A stretch of 64,000 nt of DNA from Maratus speciosus. Lineage: Eukaryota; Arthropoda; Arachnida; Araneae; Salticidae. Positions 52,150 to 64,000 of this stretch are shown piece after piece. Within the stretch, counting starts at the first letter, position 1, and every line of letters begins with the position of its first letter. Location of the stretch: the NCBI GenBank assembly GCA_963932465.1, contig OZ010791.1:321404283-321468282 (forward strand). Direction: 5' to 3'. The position numbers and the translations under genes are program-made. The notes under the pieces were generated by a model. The model saw nothing but the letters and a program-made list of their open reading frames with translations. It made no database searches and had not been told where the DNA came from.

Positions 52150-54895
52150 CTTTTTTTTTTTTTTTGCAATTAAAAAAACTAGTTGCGTAGCAACCCGTTG
52201 TGTTGCTTTTGAATTGCATGAGACAATCGATCTTTTTGCGAAAAATGAAATCTTAACTTTATTGTAAATTTAGAAAGTCATTGCAATATTAATTTTATTA
52301 AATACAATATTTCAAATAATAAGTTATATTTACAATTTAAGTCAAAACTTTCCCAATAAAAATGCACATATTCTATAACTTTATTTGGCTAGAGCTTTTT
52401 GCTCTTCCAAGATTTTGCTTTGAATTTCGGAGTTCGTAGAAATGATGTCATTTGGGTCAACTTATACAAAAATGAATTTGTTTGGAAGAATTTATTCAAA
52501 AGCATTTTATATTTATGAATTAAAATAAATATTTAAAGAATTATTTTTTTTTCTCGCTAAAACTTTTCTCTTAAATGTTTTTCGCTTTTTCGCATTTTTA
52601 ATGTCCGCTTCTGAAAAGTTTTATTAGCCATCTTAAGGCAATGGTTGAAAATCTACTTTACGACTTTAAATTAAATGAAAATAACGTACGGTGTTTTTTT
52701 TTCCTTTGACGTCAACAGAATTTATCTCAATGTTCCAGTCGAGAGTCGAATTTGTGTTTCTAAAGTAAACGGATTTCAGAAGCTTGAATATGTGTGAGTT
52801 CGTATTTCTTGAAATTTTCTTGAAAACTACAATCATTTTTTCACTATTTATTCAAATATACGTTAATTTCAATTTTAAAATGGTTTCAAACAATGATACC
52901 AAATGATCCTTGTCATTTTCCCTTTTCTCTCTTTTATCCACAAAAATGGAGCAATTTTAGTTCCCATCATTACAGAAATGTCATCAAAAATAACGTAAAA
53001 ATTTATATCTCGAAAACTAAACAAATTTTAAAATTCTACGACCATGTTTAACATCCTCGGACCCATGCGGATAACTGGCGTTAATTTGATCGCCCAACGC
53101 CCAACATTCCATATTCTAGGAGGAGCAGCTGTGAAATACAAATGGACAGTCACTTTTTAATATAATAGATTGATGAAGTTTTAATTTCGCTATAAAAAAT
53201 TAGTCAGGGACAAATGCTGGATTATTTATATTATTTTAAGTGCAAATGGCTTATTCCTTAAATGAGCCTGTACGCAATGGATATAGATTAAAAAACATTA
53301 TTCTTGAAAATTATTTAAAAAGACATAATAAATAAATCAATTAAGATAAAGTTTTCAAGAAAATTGCATTTGAAAGTAGATTTTTTTCCCTATATAACGG
53401 GTGTAAAAATTGAAGATGCGCGATGTTTAGAAATTCAAAAAATTGCAGTAGCAAACATTGCAAATCCGACATTTAATCGTCTAGCGTTGCCATTCTCAAA
53501 ATGACGTCAGCCGTACGCATGGACATATTTTCCCTTTAGATAGATTTTCAAACGTGAAGTTCCGTTTGTCAGCTAAAACTTTGCATGTGAAAATGTATTC
53601 TTTTGGCTTAAAGGTCTAATTTCAGTACCGCGAAGTACAAATTCCAGAAACTGATGTCTTTTAGATGTATTCGTGTAAAAATATATAGTTTTATCAAAGA
53701 AAAGGATTGTTTTCTTTTAAATATGGCACTTACTGAAGCATTACGCCAAGTGTCTCAAATTCGGTATCAGCCGAATGAAAATATATTGTAACATTAGCTT
53801 TATTAGCGAAAATGTTTTTTAAATAGTGACGACATTTTCTGTTCAGACTTAAAATGGTTACTTTTAATTGTAATGCGTAAATGATATCAATAAGGATAAA
53901 TAAACCCCAATATTTCTTTTTTTCTGCAACAGTGGAAATAATACGATTGCTACCATTTTGATGAAATTTCAAAAAATCTTTTCAAATTAAATTAAAAATA
54001 TAAAAGTGAAAATATTTAGAAAAATAGCTAGTGTGAGGACATCTACAAATGAACAGCTTTCATTTAAAAAAAGAATTATTAGCAAAATTGGTACAGTAGA
54101 AAGTTCAAGGAAGATGTCTAAAAAAGCTATCTTGTGTTTTCCATCTATAGATTATTTTTTCTCTTTTACTTTAACAGTTGCCTAGCTATTTCATACAAAT
54201 TACATTTAAAAGCACATATTTTTCCCAATTCGGCTCTAAAAATTTAAATTGTTCGACTACATATATGTTAAATTCGTGCTTTTTTATATATTATTCTTTT
54301 ATTTATTTATTGATGAAGCTTTAATTTCTTTGTAGAAAATTAGCGGGAGAGAAATTCTGACCTTTTTTGTGTGCAAATTGTTTATTAATATTTCGCAATG
54401 GAGCCGGCACGGCAAAATTATTTAATTGATAAATAACAACGAAATAAAGCCAAAACTCACTGGGTTCTATAACAGACGATATTCTTGACATAGCACGTAT
54501 TTTAATTTCAATTTTTTTTTTTGGTTTTTATGAGAAAAGGGCTTCAAAAAGATACAACAATCTACTATTTTCATTTTTTCCCCTTTAGTTTCAACAGCAA
54601 TGGAGTACTTCAGCTGCCACGATTACAAAAAAAGTAATAAAAACTACAAAAAAATTAATATCTTAAATTTAAAATGAGATGCAGCTTTCAAACAAATTGC
54701 ATTTAAAAGAGCATTTTTTTCTTTATATGGCGGTGTAAAAATTTAAAATGTGCGATGTTTAGAAGTATAAAAATTTGCAGTAGAGAAAATTACAAAACCA
54801 AAATTTTATTTCAAATTTCAAAGTGTTGCCATTCGCAAAATGACGTATGCGTTACGCACAGATATGTTTGCCCTTTATAATATAGATAGCAATTT
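52150..54895 (+). repeat. Dispersed repeat T, three related segments
   Basis: Segments 52160-53170, 53170-53545 and 54305-54895. The latter two share ATTGATGAAG.TTTAATTTC, AAATTAG.., TGTAAAAAT(T)T.AA.ATG.GCGATGTTTAGAA, TTGCAGTAG, and GTTGCCATTC.CAAAATGACGT, and end (T)TTTGCCCTTTATAATATAGA or TTTCCCTTTAGATAGATT. The first ends CTTTTTAATATAATAGATTG and begins with AACTAGTTGCGTAGCAACCC. The repeated 3' theme (CCTTT)...ATA(T)AGAT suggests one family with an end of that form. Between them (53560-54300) nothing is recognised; the 80-aa frame at 53730-53972 is not called. Confidence 0.6.
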
Positions 54896-55213
54896 TAGAA
54901 CCAATGTACAACATCCATGCAGTACTTTGGATCTTGGCATGTTGTACCATGGATCATACATCATTTTCCTATGAAAAATAAAAATAAAATTGACGAAACA
55001 AATATAAACAGGAATAAAATTGACGATTTTTATGATGTACCTATTTGAAATAAATTTTAAATGTATATTTCATAACAAATTTGCCATAGATACCTGCTTA
55101 AAGTTGTTTTAAACTAATATAAAACAGAAGGTGTAAATTAGAGAGAGAATGGGGCATAATTTCAACCACAATACATATCAACTGCATTTTATCTGTTTTA
55201 TTGCATTTTTATA

Positions 55214-57182
55214 CAAGGTGTCCACTCTCAACGGTGTCCAATGGCTAAATTCTTAACCGTTAGTCATAGACATATAGTTTCAATTACAAAAATGTTTTAT
55301 ATGAGATAAAGAAATATTTTTAAAAGCGATTTGGGCCAATAAAAACATATCTTAAAAAATTAGGAAATTTAAATTTCTATAGGGTCCCCCGGTCTTATAA
55401 GTTATATTTAGTAAATTTTCCTATGACACTGACAAGTAAGACAAAAAAAAATATCCCGTTCATATAACACTAAAATTGACCGAGTTATGAAACTTTAAAA
55501 TTGCATGACTTATACAACTTTTCGGCACCTGAACACTAATGAGTTCGACCATGCTTTGAGGGGTCATATACCAAGTGCTTAAAGTATTCGAAGAACTTAT
55601 TTCATGTATATCTGCGCTTTGAAAAGAATCTTAGATGTATTACGATTGAGTTAAGTTTTATTAAGTTTCAGATTGGCTGAAATAATTGTATTTTAACATA
55701 TGTTTTATTTTGTAAGGATTTGAGACAGTTTCATCTCATGATTTCTTTTAACAAAAATTATGTTATTTTTATAGGTTTTTATTTAATTTCAACGATCGTA
55801 TGTATGTTTCTCCAGATCAACATTTGTACTCGAACTTTAACTCACTTTAAAATATCCAATCGTGTTTAAATTTTACGCATACGTAATACGATGAGAATCT
55901 AATATTACTATGATTTTCGGTGGTCACAATTTATACTAGTTTTATATAGGATAACACAAAAAATTAAGGATCGATTACCACCAAGAAGTTTAAGAAAAAG
56001 TTTTAGATTAGATAACACAAGACTAAGATGGTTGTGTTTTTTAACTTTTATGTATTTTTTAGCTCTGAATCTGAAAGTGACCTTCATTTTTAACCTTCAC
56101 GTTAGAATTTTTTGCAAATCGTAAATGTCAAAGTTAAAATATAGCGAAAATCTGATACTATAAAACAGATGTAAAACTTTTTAAATTTATTTTATTTCAT
56201 TTTATTCAATAATTTATTCAAATTTTTGGCTTATACTGGGATTCTTACAGCTAAACAGCTCTGGGGTCGATGAGGGGGGGGGGGGGGAGAAGGTTCAGTT
56301 TTAACTTTGAACTTTTTAACTTTGAAATTTACAATTTGCGAAAAATCCTGATGTGATGGTTAAAGATCATTTTCAGATTCAGCGGTAAAGAATACATAAA
56401 AATAATTTATCAAAAGTTAAAAACACAACAATCACGTCTATTTTAAAGTATCAAAATTTGGCTATTTTTCCTTTTTTAACTTTAAAATTTATGATTTGCA
56501 AAAAATCGTTTCGAGTTGGTAAAAAATGAAGGTCAATTTCGGATTCAGCGGTACAGAATACATAATAATCAATTATCAAAAGCTAAAAAAACATGACAAC
56601 CCAACTTTTGCGGGCTAGTGTAATCTAATAACATTTTAAAATAGGTATCATTTTGTAAAGAATTGAGCAGTTAATTTTCATCATTTTATTTAATAAAAAT
56701 TCTGTTTTTTTTTTTTTTCTCTTATATGTTTATTACAAATTGTATATTTTGCATTAGTATGTCAGAATGATCAAAGATTTCAAACTTATATTGCAATGCT
56801 AATTTTATTCTTAACCATTTTTTTAATATATTTGACGAAATTACATTTCTACTAAATTTGTGAATGACCCCTAATTTCCAGCAAAAAATATGCTCCAACT
56901 TTAAACAGCTATTACTCAGTCAATTTTAATCGTAGAATAACGGGACTTTTTTTGTCTTACGTGTCAGTGTAACAGGAAAATTTGACTAAATATAACTTGT
57001 AGGACCGGGGGACCGTATAAAAATTTAAATTTCGTAATTTTTTAAGAAATGTTTTTATTGACCAAAATCGCTTTTAAAATATTTCTTTACCTCATTTAAA
57101 ACATTTTTGTAATTGGAACTATATGTCTATGACTAACAGTTTAGGAATTAGCCATTGGACACCGTTGAGAATGGACGGCCTG
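55214..57182. mobile_element. 1.97-kb TA-flanked foldback element
   Basis: Left end CAAGGTGTCCACTCTCAACG after TA (55212-55213); right end on the minus strand CAGGCCGTCCATTCTCAACG before TA (57183-57184). Arms of about 320-345 bases (to ~55560, from ~56865) share GGTGTCCAATGGCTAA, GTTAGTCATAGACATATAG, AAACATTTTTGTAATTGGAA (minus-strand form) and GGTCC(C)CCGGTC. A ~110-bp direct repeat lies inside (55690-55800 and 56635-56745). A CACTA-like palindrome (56016-56620) is nested. No ORF. Confidence 0.85.
56016..56620. mobile_element. Palindromic CACTA-like element, copy 3, nested in the foldback
   Basis: Starts CACAAGACTAAGATGGTTGT at 56016 and ends CGGGCTAGTG at 56620; TAA flanks both sides (56013-56015 and 56621-56623). 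Left unit with GCTCTGAATCTGAAAGTGAC (56061), right inverted units at about 56370 and 56540. Central module TTTGGCTTATACTGGGATTC, TACAGCTAAACAGCTC, GATGAGG followed by a G run of ~13. Confidence 0.8.
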
Positions 57183-57189
57183 TATATTT

Positions 57190-58010
57190 TTTATACATGT
57201 TTGTTTTATCACGCAGCAAAATCACTAAAAAACAATTACATGAAAAGCTAAGATTATTTTTAAAACTGATACTATGCCAGGAAAATCTTCTGACTCTTTA
57301 AATAAGACTAGGTTCTGGCAAAATGCTAATGATTTGATCCCAACTCATTGAAAAACATATTTTCCTCAAGTTTGAATTCTATTCTAGTGCTATTAAAACG
57401 TTTCATGAACTCAACAATAATATCTCCTTCACAATTATCATCATTTATTTTCTCATTTATGCTCATCATTTATTATCATCATACAGTTTCTGTACACTAG
57501 GGGTGTACATATAATTTTGAGTTTTGAATTCCTTCCATTAAAAATACAAGGACAAATTTTCATTTGTTGGCTTTTTAACAGAATAACAGATAACTGTGTT
57601 AAACTTTTGACCTGTTCAAGGTACAACACTATAGCTAGGGTTAAAGTACAAAGCTTGATTACTTGAAAAATAATGATTTTTTGCCATTTTCTAGTTAGGC
57701 TTCACATGATTTGAAACTTATGTTCATAATGCTATAAATACTCTTTTACGTATAAATTTGAGTTTAAAACAAAAAACTGTACATATAACGAAAAGTTGCA
57801 GCTTTAAGAAATTTATTTTTTAATGAAAAAAACTTTTTTTTTAACAATTGTCTGCAACATGGGCTGACTATATTAAAGAGACCAACTACTAAGTAACATC
57901 TATAGGTATATCTCAAAACTACACTGATTAGTTGCATACAAATCCAATATAGATGGAGCTAACAACTTGATAGGTTCAAGTTATGTTCAAGATGCAACAC
58001 TTCACCCTAA
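57190..58010. other. Unassigned AT-rich spacer
   Basis: No gene or repeat recognised. Confidence 0.4.
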
Positions 58011-58015
58011 AAACT

Positions 58016-60922
58016 ATATGGGGCATTCTCACAATCTTTTGACTTTTGAGAAAAAAAATCTGGCGAAATTAAACTTGCTAAAATAACATTTTAATCTGAT
58101 AGACGAATGCCTTAATGATTCAAAATAAAGAAAAAATGGTCAGCAGCGAAAAAAAAATTATTTAACTGACGTTTAAGTTAAACTTGGGAGTTTAATTTTC
58201 CTTACCATTTTACCACAATAACTTTTTATTTTCTTCTAATTTTTTACTTATAATGAATTTGTATAGTACGCACAGGACATTCAAATAAGAAATAATGACA
58301 ATGTAGTACCTTTAGTGCAAAATTTTGGTATAACATTGTCTTAAAGGGGTGTTAAAGAAGGAACGGTAATGTAAAACAAGTGGGTAAATGTGATCACAGA
58401 TCGCACAGAGGGTTTCGTTTAATATTTCTTTACAAAATCTTTATCCTTTTGAAAAATCTGTTAGTTCCACATTTCGCAACCAGGGGCGCACTCTATTCTA
58501 AACAAACCTCTATCCGAACGAAACTCCGTTTTACATACTATCCGTAGATATATTAGTGGAGGGGATTGGGCCCATAGCACGCGAGATAAGTAGGCGCCCT
58601 GGCGGTAAAAAGTGGAACTAAAATATGTAAGGCTATGGTGCATAATATGAAAGAATGGTCAAAGGGGTGTCGGCAAAAGTTGGAAAGGTGCTCCCCGGTG
58701 AAAAGGGCGGAGGTTAGAAAAATTGCTTAAAATACACAAGTTAGAGCCCGGAGGAGTAAATAATATAAGACTTTTTGAAAAGTTTATGATTTGTCGTGCG
58801 GTCTGGGGTATTCAGCTATACGTATGCAAAAATTCATGTCTCCAACTTAATTAGGGTCTCTCTTAGAAAGAATTGCTTAAAATAGACATGTGGTAGCTCA
58901 AAGGGTTAAACGTAAGATTTTATCAAGATTTTATGATTTGTCGCCTGGCCTCAGGTGTTCTGCTATAAGTATGCAAAATTTCAAATCTCCAATTTAATAA
59001 AGGGCTCAGATAGAAAGAATTGCTTAAAATACGCATGTGGGAGCCCAAAGGGTTAAATGTACGACTTTTTTAAAATTTTGTGATTTGTCGCATGACGGTG
59101 TTCAGCTATAAGTATGCAAAATTTCACGCCTTCAACCTAATTAGGGGGTCACTTAGAAAGAATTGTTTAAAACACACATGTGGGAGCCCAAACGGTTAAA
59201 CGTAAGACTTTTTCAAGATTTTATGATTTGTCGCCTGGCCCCAGGTGTTCTGTTATATATATGTTATGTATGCAAAATTTCAAATCTCCAATTTAATAAG
59301 GGGCTCAGTTAGAAAGAATTGCTTAAAATACGCATGTGGGAGCCCAAACGGTTAAATGTATGGCTTTTTCAAAATTTTATGATTTGTCGCATGATGGTGT
59401 TCAGCTATAAGTATGCAAAATTTCATGCCTCCAACCTAATTAGGGGATCACTTAGAAAGGATTGTTTTAAATACACAAGTTAGACCCCAAAGGGTTAAAT
59501 TTGCAAGTTTTTCAAAATTTTATCATTTGTCGTTTGATGTGAGGTATTCAGCTATAAGTATGCAAAATTTCACACCTCCAACCTAAATAGGGGCTCACTT
59601 AGAAAGGATAGTTTAAAATACACATGTGGGAGCCCAAAGGGCTAAATGTACGACTTTTTGAAAATTTTAGCATTTGTCGTTTGATGTGAGGTGTTCAGCT
59701 ATAAGTATGCAAAATTTCACTCCTCCAACCTAATTAGGGGCTCACTTAGAAAGCGTTGTTTAAAATACAAATGTGGGAGCCCAAAGGGTTAAATGTACGA
59801 CTTTTTGAAAATTTTATAGTTTTTCGTTTTATATGAGGTGTTCAGCTATAAGTATGTAAAATTTCACGCTTCCAACCTAATTAGGTGTTCATTTAGAAAG
59901 AATTGTTTAAAATACACATGTAGGAGCCCAAAGGGTTAAATGTACAACTTTTTCAAAATTTTATGATTTGTCGTTTGATGTGATGTATTCAGCTATAAGT
60001 ATGCAAAATTTCAAGTCTCCAACATATACAGTTTCTGAGAACGGGCTCTGTGACAGACAGACAGACGGACAGACAGAGGAGCGAGACGAATAGAGTTTCG
60101 TAAGATGAACGAAACCCTAAAAAATGGGATGGTATAGGAAAAAAGGGACAAAATGAGGGAAAAAGGGACGGTAAGGATGGAACAGCAAGGAAACTTACCA
60201 CCTATTTTAGGCAGATCATGTTAAGACTAAGTGGCAGCGAAAATGTTCATTGATTTTTAGAAACAATTATTTACATTGGATTAAATCTAAAAAAAATAAT
60301 TAATTTACCTCGAAAATTGCAGGATTAAACCTTGCGGACGGTAAGACTACCAATAAAGACACGGTGCTTGAAATTGACATTTAAATGCTTATTTATGTTC
60401 TGCAGTAAATTTCCTGTCAAAGAATTTTAGATATTCTTTCTCTAGCATACTTCTGCATGAGCAAAAACTTGAAAAAAATTCCGTCGCTGCATCTGAAGTG
60501 ATTTTCTGTATCATTTTAGCAAGAGGGGTGGTAAAAAATCTAAAACCCAGGGACAGAGTTCAAAAAATAATATCAACCCTAAAAATGTGTGCAGGTTAAT
60601 TTTTAGCTACATATTTATATAAAACAATAGTTCCAGTTTCAGAAAAAAAATTACATCGAATTATTTTTATTGAAACAATTTTATCCAGACAGCTCCAAAC
60701 TTCAAAATCAGCATCAGGGACACGGGACGGTAGATGAGTTTTCCATGTGTTTGGACCCCCAACATCGTCCAAAACTTATTTATCTCGTTAATATTGTTGT
60801 GCAATCATGCATTGGGATGTTCCCAAGGATATGAAATAAAAAAAACACAAAAAAGTGTATTAAATAAAAAAGTATTATTCAGGGACATGAAAGTTAAAAG
60901 ATTGTGAGAATGCCCCATATAT
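58016..60922. mobile_element. TIR element (ATGGGGCATTCTCACAATC ends) carrying family A
   Basis: TATATGGGGCATTCTCACAA at 58016 then TCTTTTGACTTT; on the minus strand from 60920 ATATGGGGCATTCTCACAAT then CTTTTAACTTT. About 28 bases agree. Without the family A insertion (58371-60121) the element is ~1.16 kb. GGGACGGTA strings recur inside (60166, 60725 region). No ORF. Target duplication may be TATA/ATAT, unclear. Confidence 0.65.
58371..60121 (+). mobile_element. Family A element, complete copy
   Basis: 5' end GTAAAACAAGTGGGTAAATG, subterminal AGAGGGTTTCGTTTAA (about 58406-58421), head to ~58720, then about eight ~145-bp units (GTTAAA landmarks near 58903, 59053, 59194, 59349, 59494, 59639, 59787, 59935), a GACA tract (60052-60076), and a hairpin GTTTCGT/ACGAAAC (60095-60115) followed by CCTAAAA. 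Ends are confirmed by the solo 5' end at 45908 and the 3' end at 1215. The 60- and 70-aa minus frames here are not genes. Confidence 0.8.
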
Positions 60923-61597
60923 GTTAAAAGAATATTCTGTCTTTGCCCCTATAATACATATTTCTTCACGATTTTTGTTAGCATCAATTTAAAATAGAAA
61001 TTTGTATCATAAATCTAATCCAATTAGAAAAAGTCGAAAAATCGGTTATTTTTTTGTTGAGTTTAGAATTCAGTGTAATTTTTTAATGTTGGTTAAAATT
61101 GCTCTTGTATAAATATTTTAAATGAAATATCCTGAAATCACATATTGAATTATGATGCAGCTCAATGTGACTATTTTTCTTAATTAAGTGTTTCGAATAA
61201 TTAAGTGTTCTTAATTAAGTGTTCTACGATAAGTATAGCAGATGATCATTTACAAAAATATTTTTAAAAGATAAATCGAGATATGTATACCTAAAACATC
61301 TTTTAATTAGATAAAATTTGTATAATTAGAAAACAATTCTCTGTCGTGGATCAATTAATTACATTTTATTTTAGACGAACATAAAAAGTTTTGGTCAGAG
61401 GCACAGAGAGCCAACTTGTGCCTCACATATAATTAGTTACTAATTATATATATTTATGTATGTATTAATAACTTAAAAAGTTTTTTTTTACATTTACGTG
61501 TTCAGCCGAAAAGAGAAAGATTACCGAAGTTCAGTTTTAGTTTCGTTTTCGGTCTTTAAACTTCTTTTGTCCGATCCTTAGTTATATAATTTAAAAA
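60923..61597. other. Unassigned AT-rich spacer
   Basis: TAATTAAGTGTT is repeated around 61180-61225; otherwise no feature recognised. Confidence 0.4.
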
Positions 61598-61800
61598 ATC
61601 CATGTCGGCCCGGCCTACAGGCGGAGGTAGATTTCAAAGTTAAATATACGAATTTCACCAACAAAAACTAAATCATGATTAGGGATAAAACCGCTTCAAC
61701 AATTTTATCTCGTCGCTTTTGACGAGCTTTTATAATATTTTTATATAAGAGCTGGTTTTATCAGAATCATGTTAAGGCGGTATTCAAAAAAATACTTTTC
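61598..61800 (+). mobile_element. Family C, 5' part without the array
   Basis: GGCCCGGCCTACAGGCGG, AGGTAGATTTC (61625-61635), AACAAAAACTAAATCATGAT, CGCTTTTGACGAGCTTTTAT, then directly GAGCTGGTTTTATCAGAATC and GTTAAGGCGGTATTCAAAAA. The last two strings sit 1.28 kb farther away in the 7.3-kb copy, where the R array intervenes. Confidence 0.75.
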
Positions 61801-62190
61801 CATGCTCAGCAACTTGAAATTTTCTGGCACATTTTCAGATTCATTTTTGATAGAAAAAAAATTAAACTTGCTGTCGTGAATTTTGAAGAAATTTATAAGC
61901 GACCTGTGTTTTTATTTTTCGTTCAATTAATTAAAACTCAATTTATATACAATTATTTTCTCAGCAGTATATTTTTCGTTTCTAACACAATCGCTTCGGG
62001 AAATTCAGTTCAAAATGTCCACTTTGACACCATTTTTTGAAATATATTCTGCCTCTATCAAAAAATCGATCTTTACGATACATTATATAGTTTCTGAATA
62101 AGAGAATCGACCAATCGATACGTTTGAGAACAAAAATGAATTTAAAAATGAGTCAGAAAATAAGCAGTTTGGATTTAAATACATCCTTAA
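61800..62190 (+). repeat. Diverged MITE (AAGGCTGTTCT family) and a fragment of the 3-4 kb repeat
   Basis: CACATTTTCAGATTCATTTT, GCGACCTGTGTTTTTATTTT, TCCACTTTGACACCATTTTT and ATATAGTTTCTGAATAAGAG follow the order of the 50.1-kb MITE. Then AAAAATGAGTCAGAAAATAAGCAGTTTGGATTTAAATAC-like sequence (62145-62186) matches the units at 3.4-4.2 kb. Confidence 0.5.
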
Positions 62191-62416
62191 TACGATGATT
62201 TTTTTTCTTCAACGCTATGTATTTTTAATTTGTTTTTGCTGTAAGAATTGATCCTATCAAAAACTTTTCAATATAAATGTTGTAGATAATATAAAGAGGA
62301 TATTAAGACATATACATTATAAGATATATACATTAAGAAGGTATATAATAAATTCATGCCAATTTTATATCTTGTGCATTGACGAAGTTATAGATTTTTT
62401 CTTCTTCAACTCCTAC

Positions 62417-64000
62417 TTTTAGGTAGAAGTTCATTAGGTTTTCATTACAAAAAGCTACTTAGTGCTGCCGTTCGGAGGAAAGCGATTTCAAAAAATTTTG
62501 GTATATTTTCATCGATCATGACTTTCAGAGCCCAAAACCACCCTCCGTTCAAAAGTTGATATAAATATATATATATATATGATCTTTTTCACACTGTAAC
62601 TCTCGTATTTATGAACCGATTTGGATGTAACTTCGTGTATAAATAGTGCATACCAATGCTTCGACCCAGTTCGTTGCTCAGCTTCATCTGCCATCTTGTT
62701 TCAAAATGGCGGTCATTTAAATATTTTTTTTTATTTTAAATTTGAAATGTGGTACCAAAAAACTGAAAACTGAAAAATATTTTTTTCTTATGTGTTTGAC
62801 CTTGATACAAAGATTCCGGAGCATTTTTTGTTTCGTCTATATCTAAAAAAATGGCTGGGTTATAGCACTTTGAATTTCTATTGTGACTGACATTTTGAAA
62901 CGACCTGATTTTTATCACGCGATAACAGGCGTATTTATGAACCGATTTGGGTGTACCTTGGTGTATACATAATACGTACCAATGTCTCGACCGAGCTCAT
63001 TCGCCAGCTTCATCCGCCATCTTGTTTCAAAATGGCGTCCATTTAATTTTTTTTATTTAAAATTTAAAATGAGGTACCAAAAATTTGGAAAATGAAAAAG
63101 ATATTTTTGTATGTGTTTGACTTTAATACAAAGATTCCGGAACAGTTTTTGTTTCGTCTATATCTAAAAAAATGGCTGAGTTATAGCATTTTGAATTTCT
63201 ATTGTGGCTGACATTTTGAAACGACCTGATTTTGTCACCCGATAACAGGCGTATTTATGAACCGATTTGGATGTAACTTGGAGTGTACATAGTACATACC
63301 AATGTCTCGACCGAGTTTGTTGGCCAAATTCATTCGCCATCTTGTTTCAAAAGGGGTGCCATTTAAAAAAAAATTAAATTTTAAATTTTATACGAGTTAC
63401 CAAAAAATTGAAAAAGAAAAAGATTTTTTGTCAGTGTTTGCCCATGATACAAAGATTCCGGAGCAGTATTTGTTTCGTCTATATCTTAAAACATGGTTGA
63501 ATTATAGCACTTTGAATTTCTAGCATGGCTGACATTTTGAAACGTTCTGATATTTGTCATGTGATGACACGCGTATTTATTAACCTATTTTGATGTAAGA
63601 AGACATGTGGATAGGATATCGTAATGTCTCGACGAAATTTGCTAGCCAGCTTCATCAGTCATCTTGTTTCAAAATGGAGGCCATTAAATTAAATAAAAAA
63701 TTATATTTAAAGTGAGGTGCAAAAAAATTAGAAATTGAAAAAGGTTTCTTTCTTAAGTATTTGACCATAATATAAGGATTCCGGAGCATTTTTTGATTTG
63801 TCTTTATTTATAAAAAAAGGCTCAGATATAGCAGTTTGAATTTCTAATGTGAGTGACATTTTGAAAAATCTGATTTTTTGCCTGCGACCGCACTTGTATA
63901 TATCAACCGATTCCGATGTGAGTGAGCATGTGCACAAGAATTACTAAGGTCTCGTGCAAGTTCATCCGTTAGCCTCATCCACCATGTTGTTTTAAAATGG
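62417..64000 (-). mobile_element. Family B element, copy 2, inverted (5' end outside window)
   Basis: Read on the minus strand it is the family B plan: about four to five ~320-bp units (landmarks CAAGATGG(C/A)GGATGAAGC on minus near 62700, 63027, 63350 and 63680), an (AT)n tract (62565-62580), GGAGGGTGGTTTTGGG, CCGAACGGCAGCACTAAGTA, and a hairpin ending CTACCTAAAAG at 62415-62426. The first unit begins CCATTTTAAAACAACATGGT at the window edge, equal to 41724 in copy 1. It has fewer than half the units of copy 1. Frames at 62509, 62736 and 63728 are repeat translations. Confidence 0.85.

Noticed and set aside
1..64000. Long terminal repeat retrotransposon, endogenous virus or Maverick remnants
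   Set aside because: No protease, integrase, capsid or viral polymerase motif seen in any frame; direct repeats present are tandem and lack LTR features.

Overview
The window reads as AT-rich nuclear DNA of an animal, most likely an arthropod. A spider or other chelicerate would fit, but that is a guess from repeat style and transposase flavour, not a demonstrated placement. I see no convincing host gene, tRNA, rRNA, CRISPR array, operon or viral gene. Essentially everything recognisable is transposable-element sequence: coding relics of four element classes, many non-autonomous elements, and several tandem arrays carried inside elements.

Layout. 1-2.6 kb: the 3' part of a repeat-bearing element (family A) with ~145-bp internal units, followed by a ~290-bp tandem array and a 40-bp minisatellite. 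3-4.4 kb: another ~290-bp array. 6.1-9.3 kb: a TTAA-flanked piggyBac-type element split by a second element (family C) that contains a diverged ~150-bp array (family R). 10.4-14.9 kb: a nest in which a Penelope-like retroelement (PLE) lies in an R copy and is interrupted inside its GIY-YIG nuclease by a mariner element with a nearly intact D,D34D transposase. 15.3-20.1 kb: a nearly full-length Jockey-like LINE on the minus strand with recognisable gag, endonuclease and reverse transcriptase, all damaged. 20-33 kb: dispersed repeats, a 1.46-kb foldback element and a palindromic CACTA-like element. 33.3-38.2 kb: a pogo/Tigger-type transposon holding a palindromic element, which holds a hAT element with an 8-bp target duplication, which holds a MITE.

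38.2-64 kb: a second CACTA-like palindrome; a segmental duplication whose two halves act as empty sites for two MITE insertions; a ~3.4-kb array of ~327-bp units inside an element with defined ends (family B); a TIR element with an 868-bp duplication and an unrecognised ORF; a piggyBac-type MITE; a TA-flanked foldback holding a third CACTA-like palindrome; another family A copy inside a TIR element; and a second family B copy in inverse orientation running off the window end.

The most interesting theme is that families A, B and C share one plan: a short subterminal motif near the 5' end repeats in inverted form in a terminal hairpin followed by CTAAAA or a close variant, and the interior is a tandem array of variable copy number, sometimes with a (GTCT/GACA)n tract. 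This resembles Helitron/Helentron-associated non-autonomous elements and would make satellite-like arrays a by-product of transposition. No gene network can be described; the parts interact only as nested and mutually interrupting mobile DNA.
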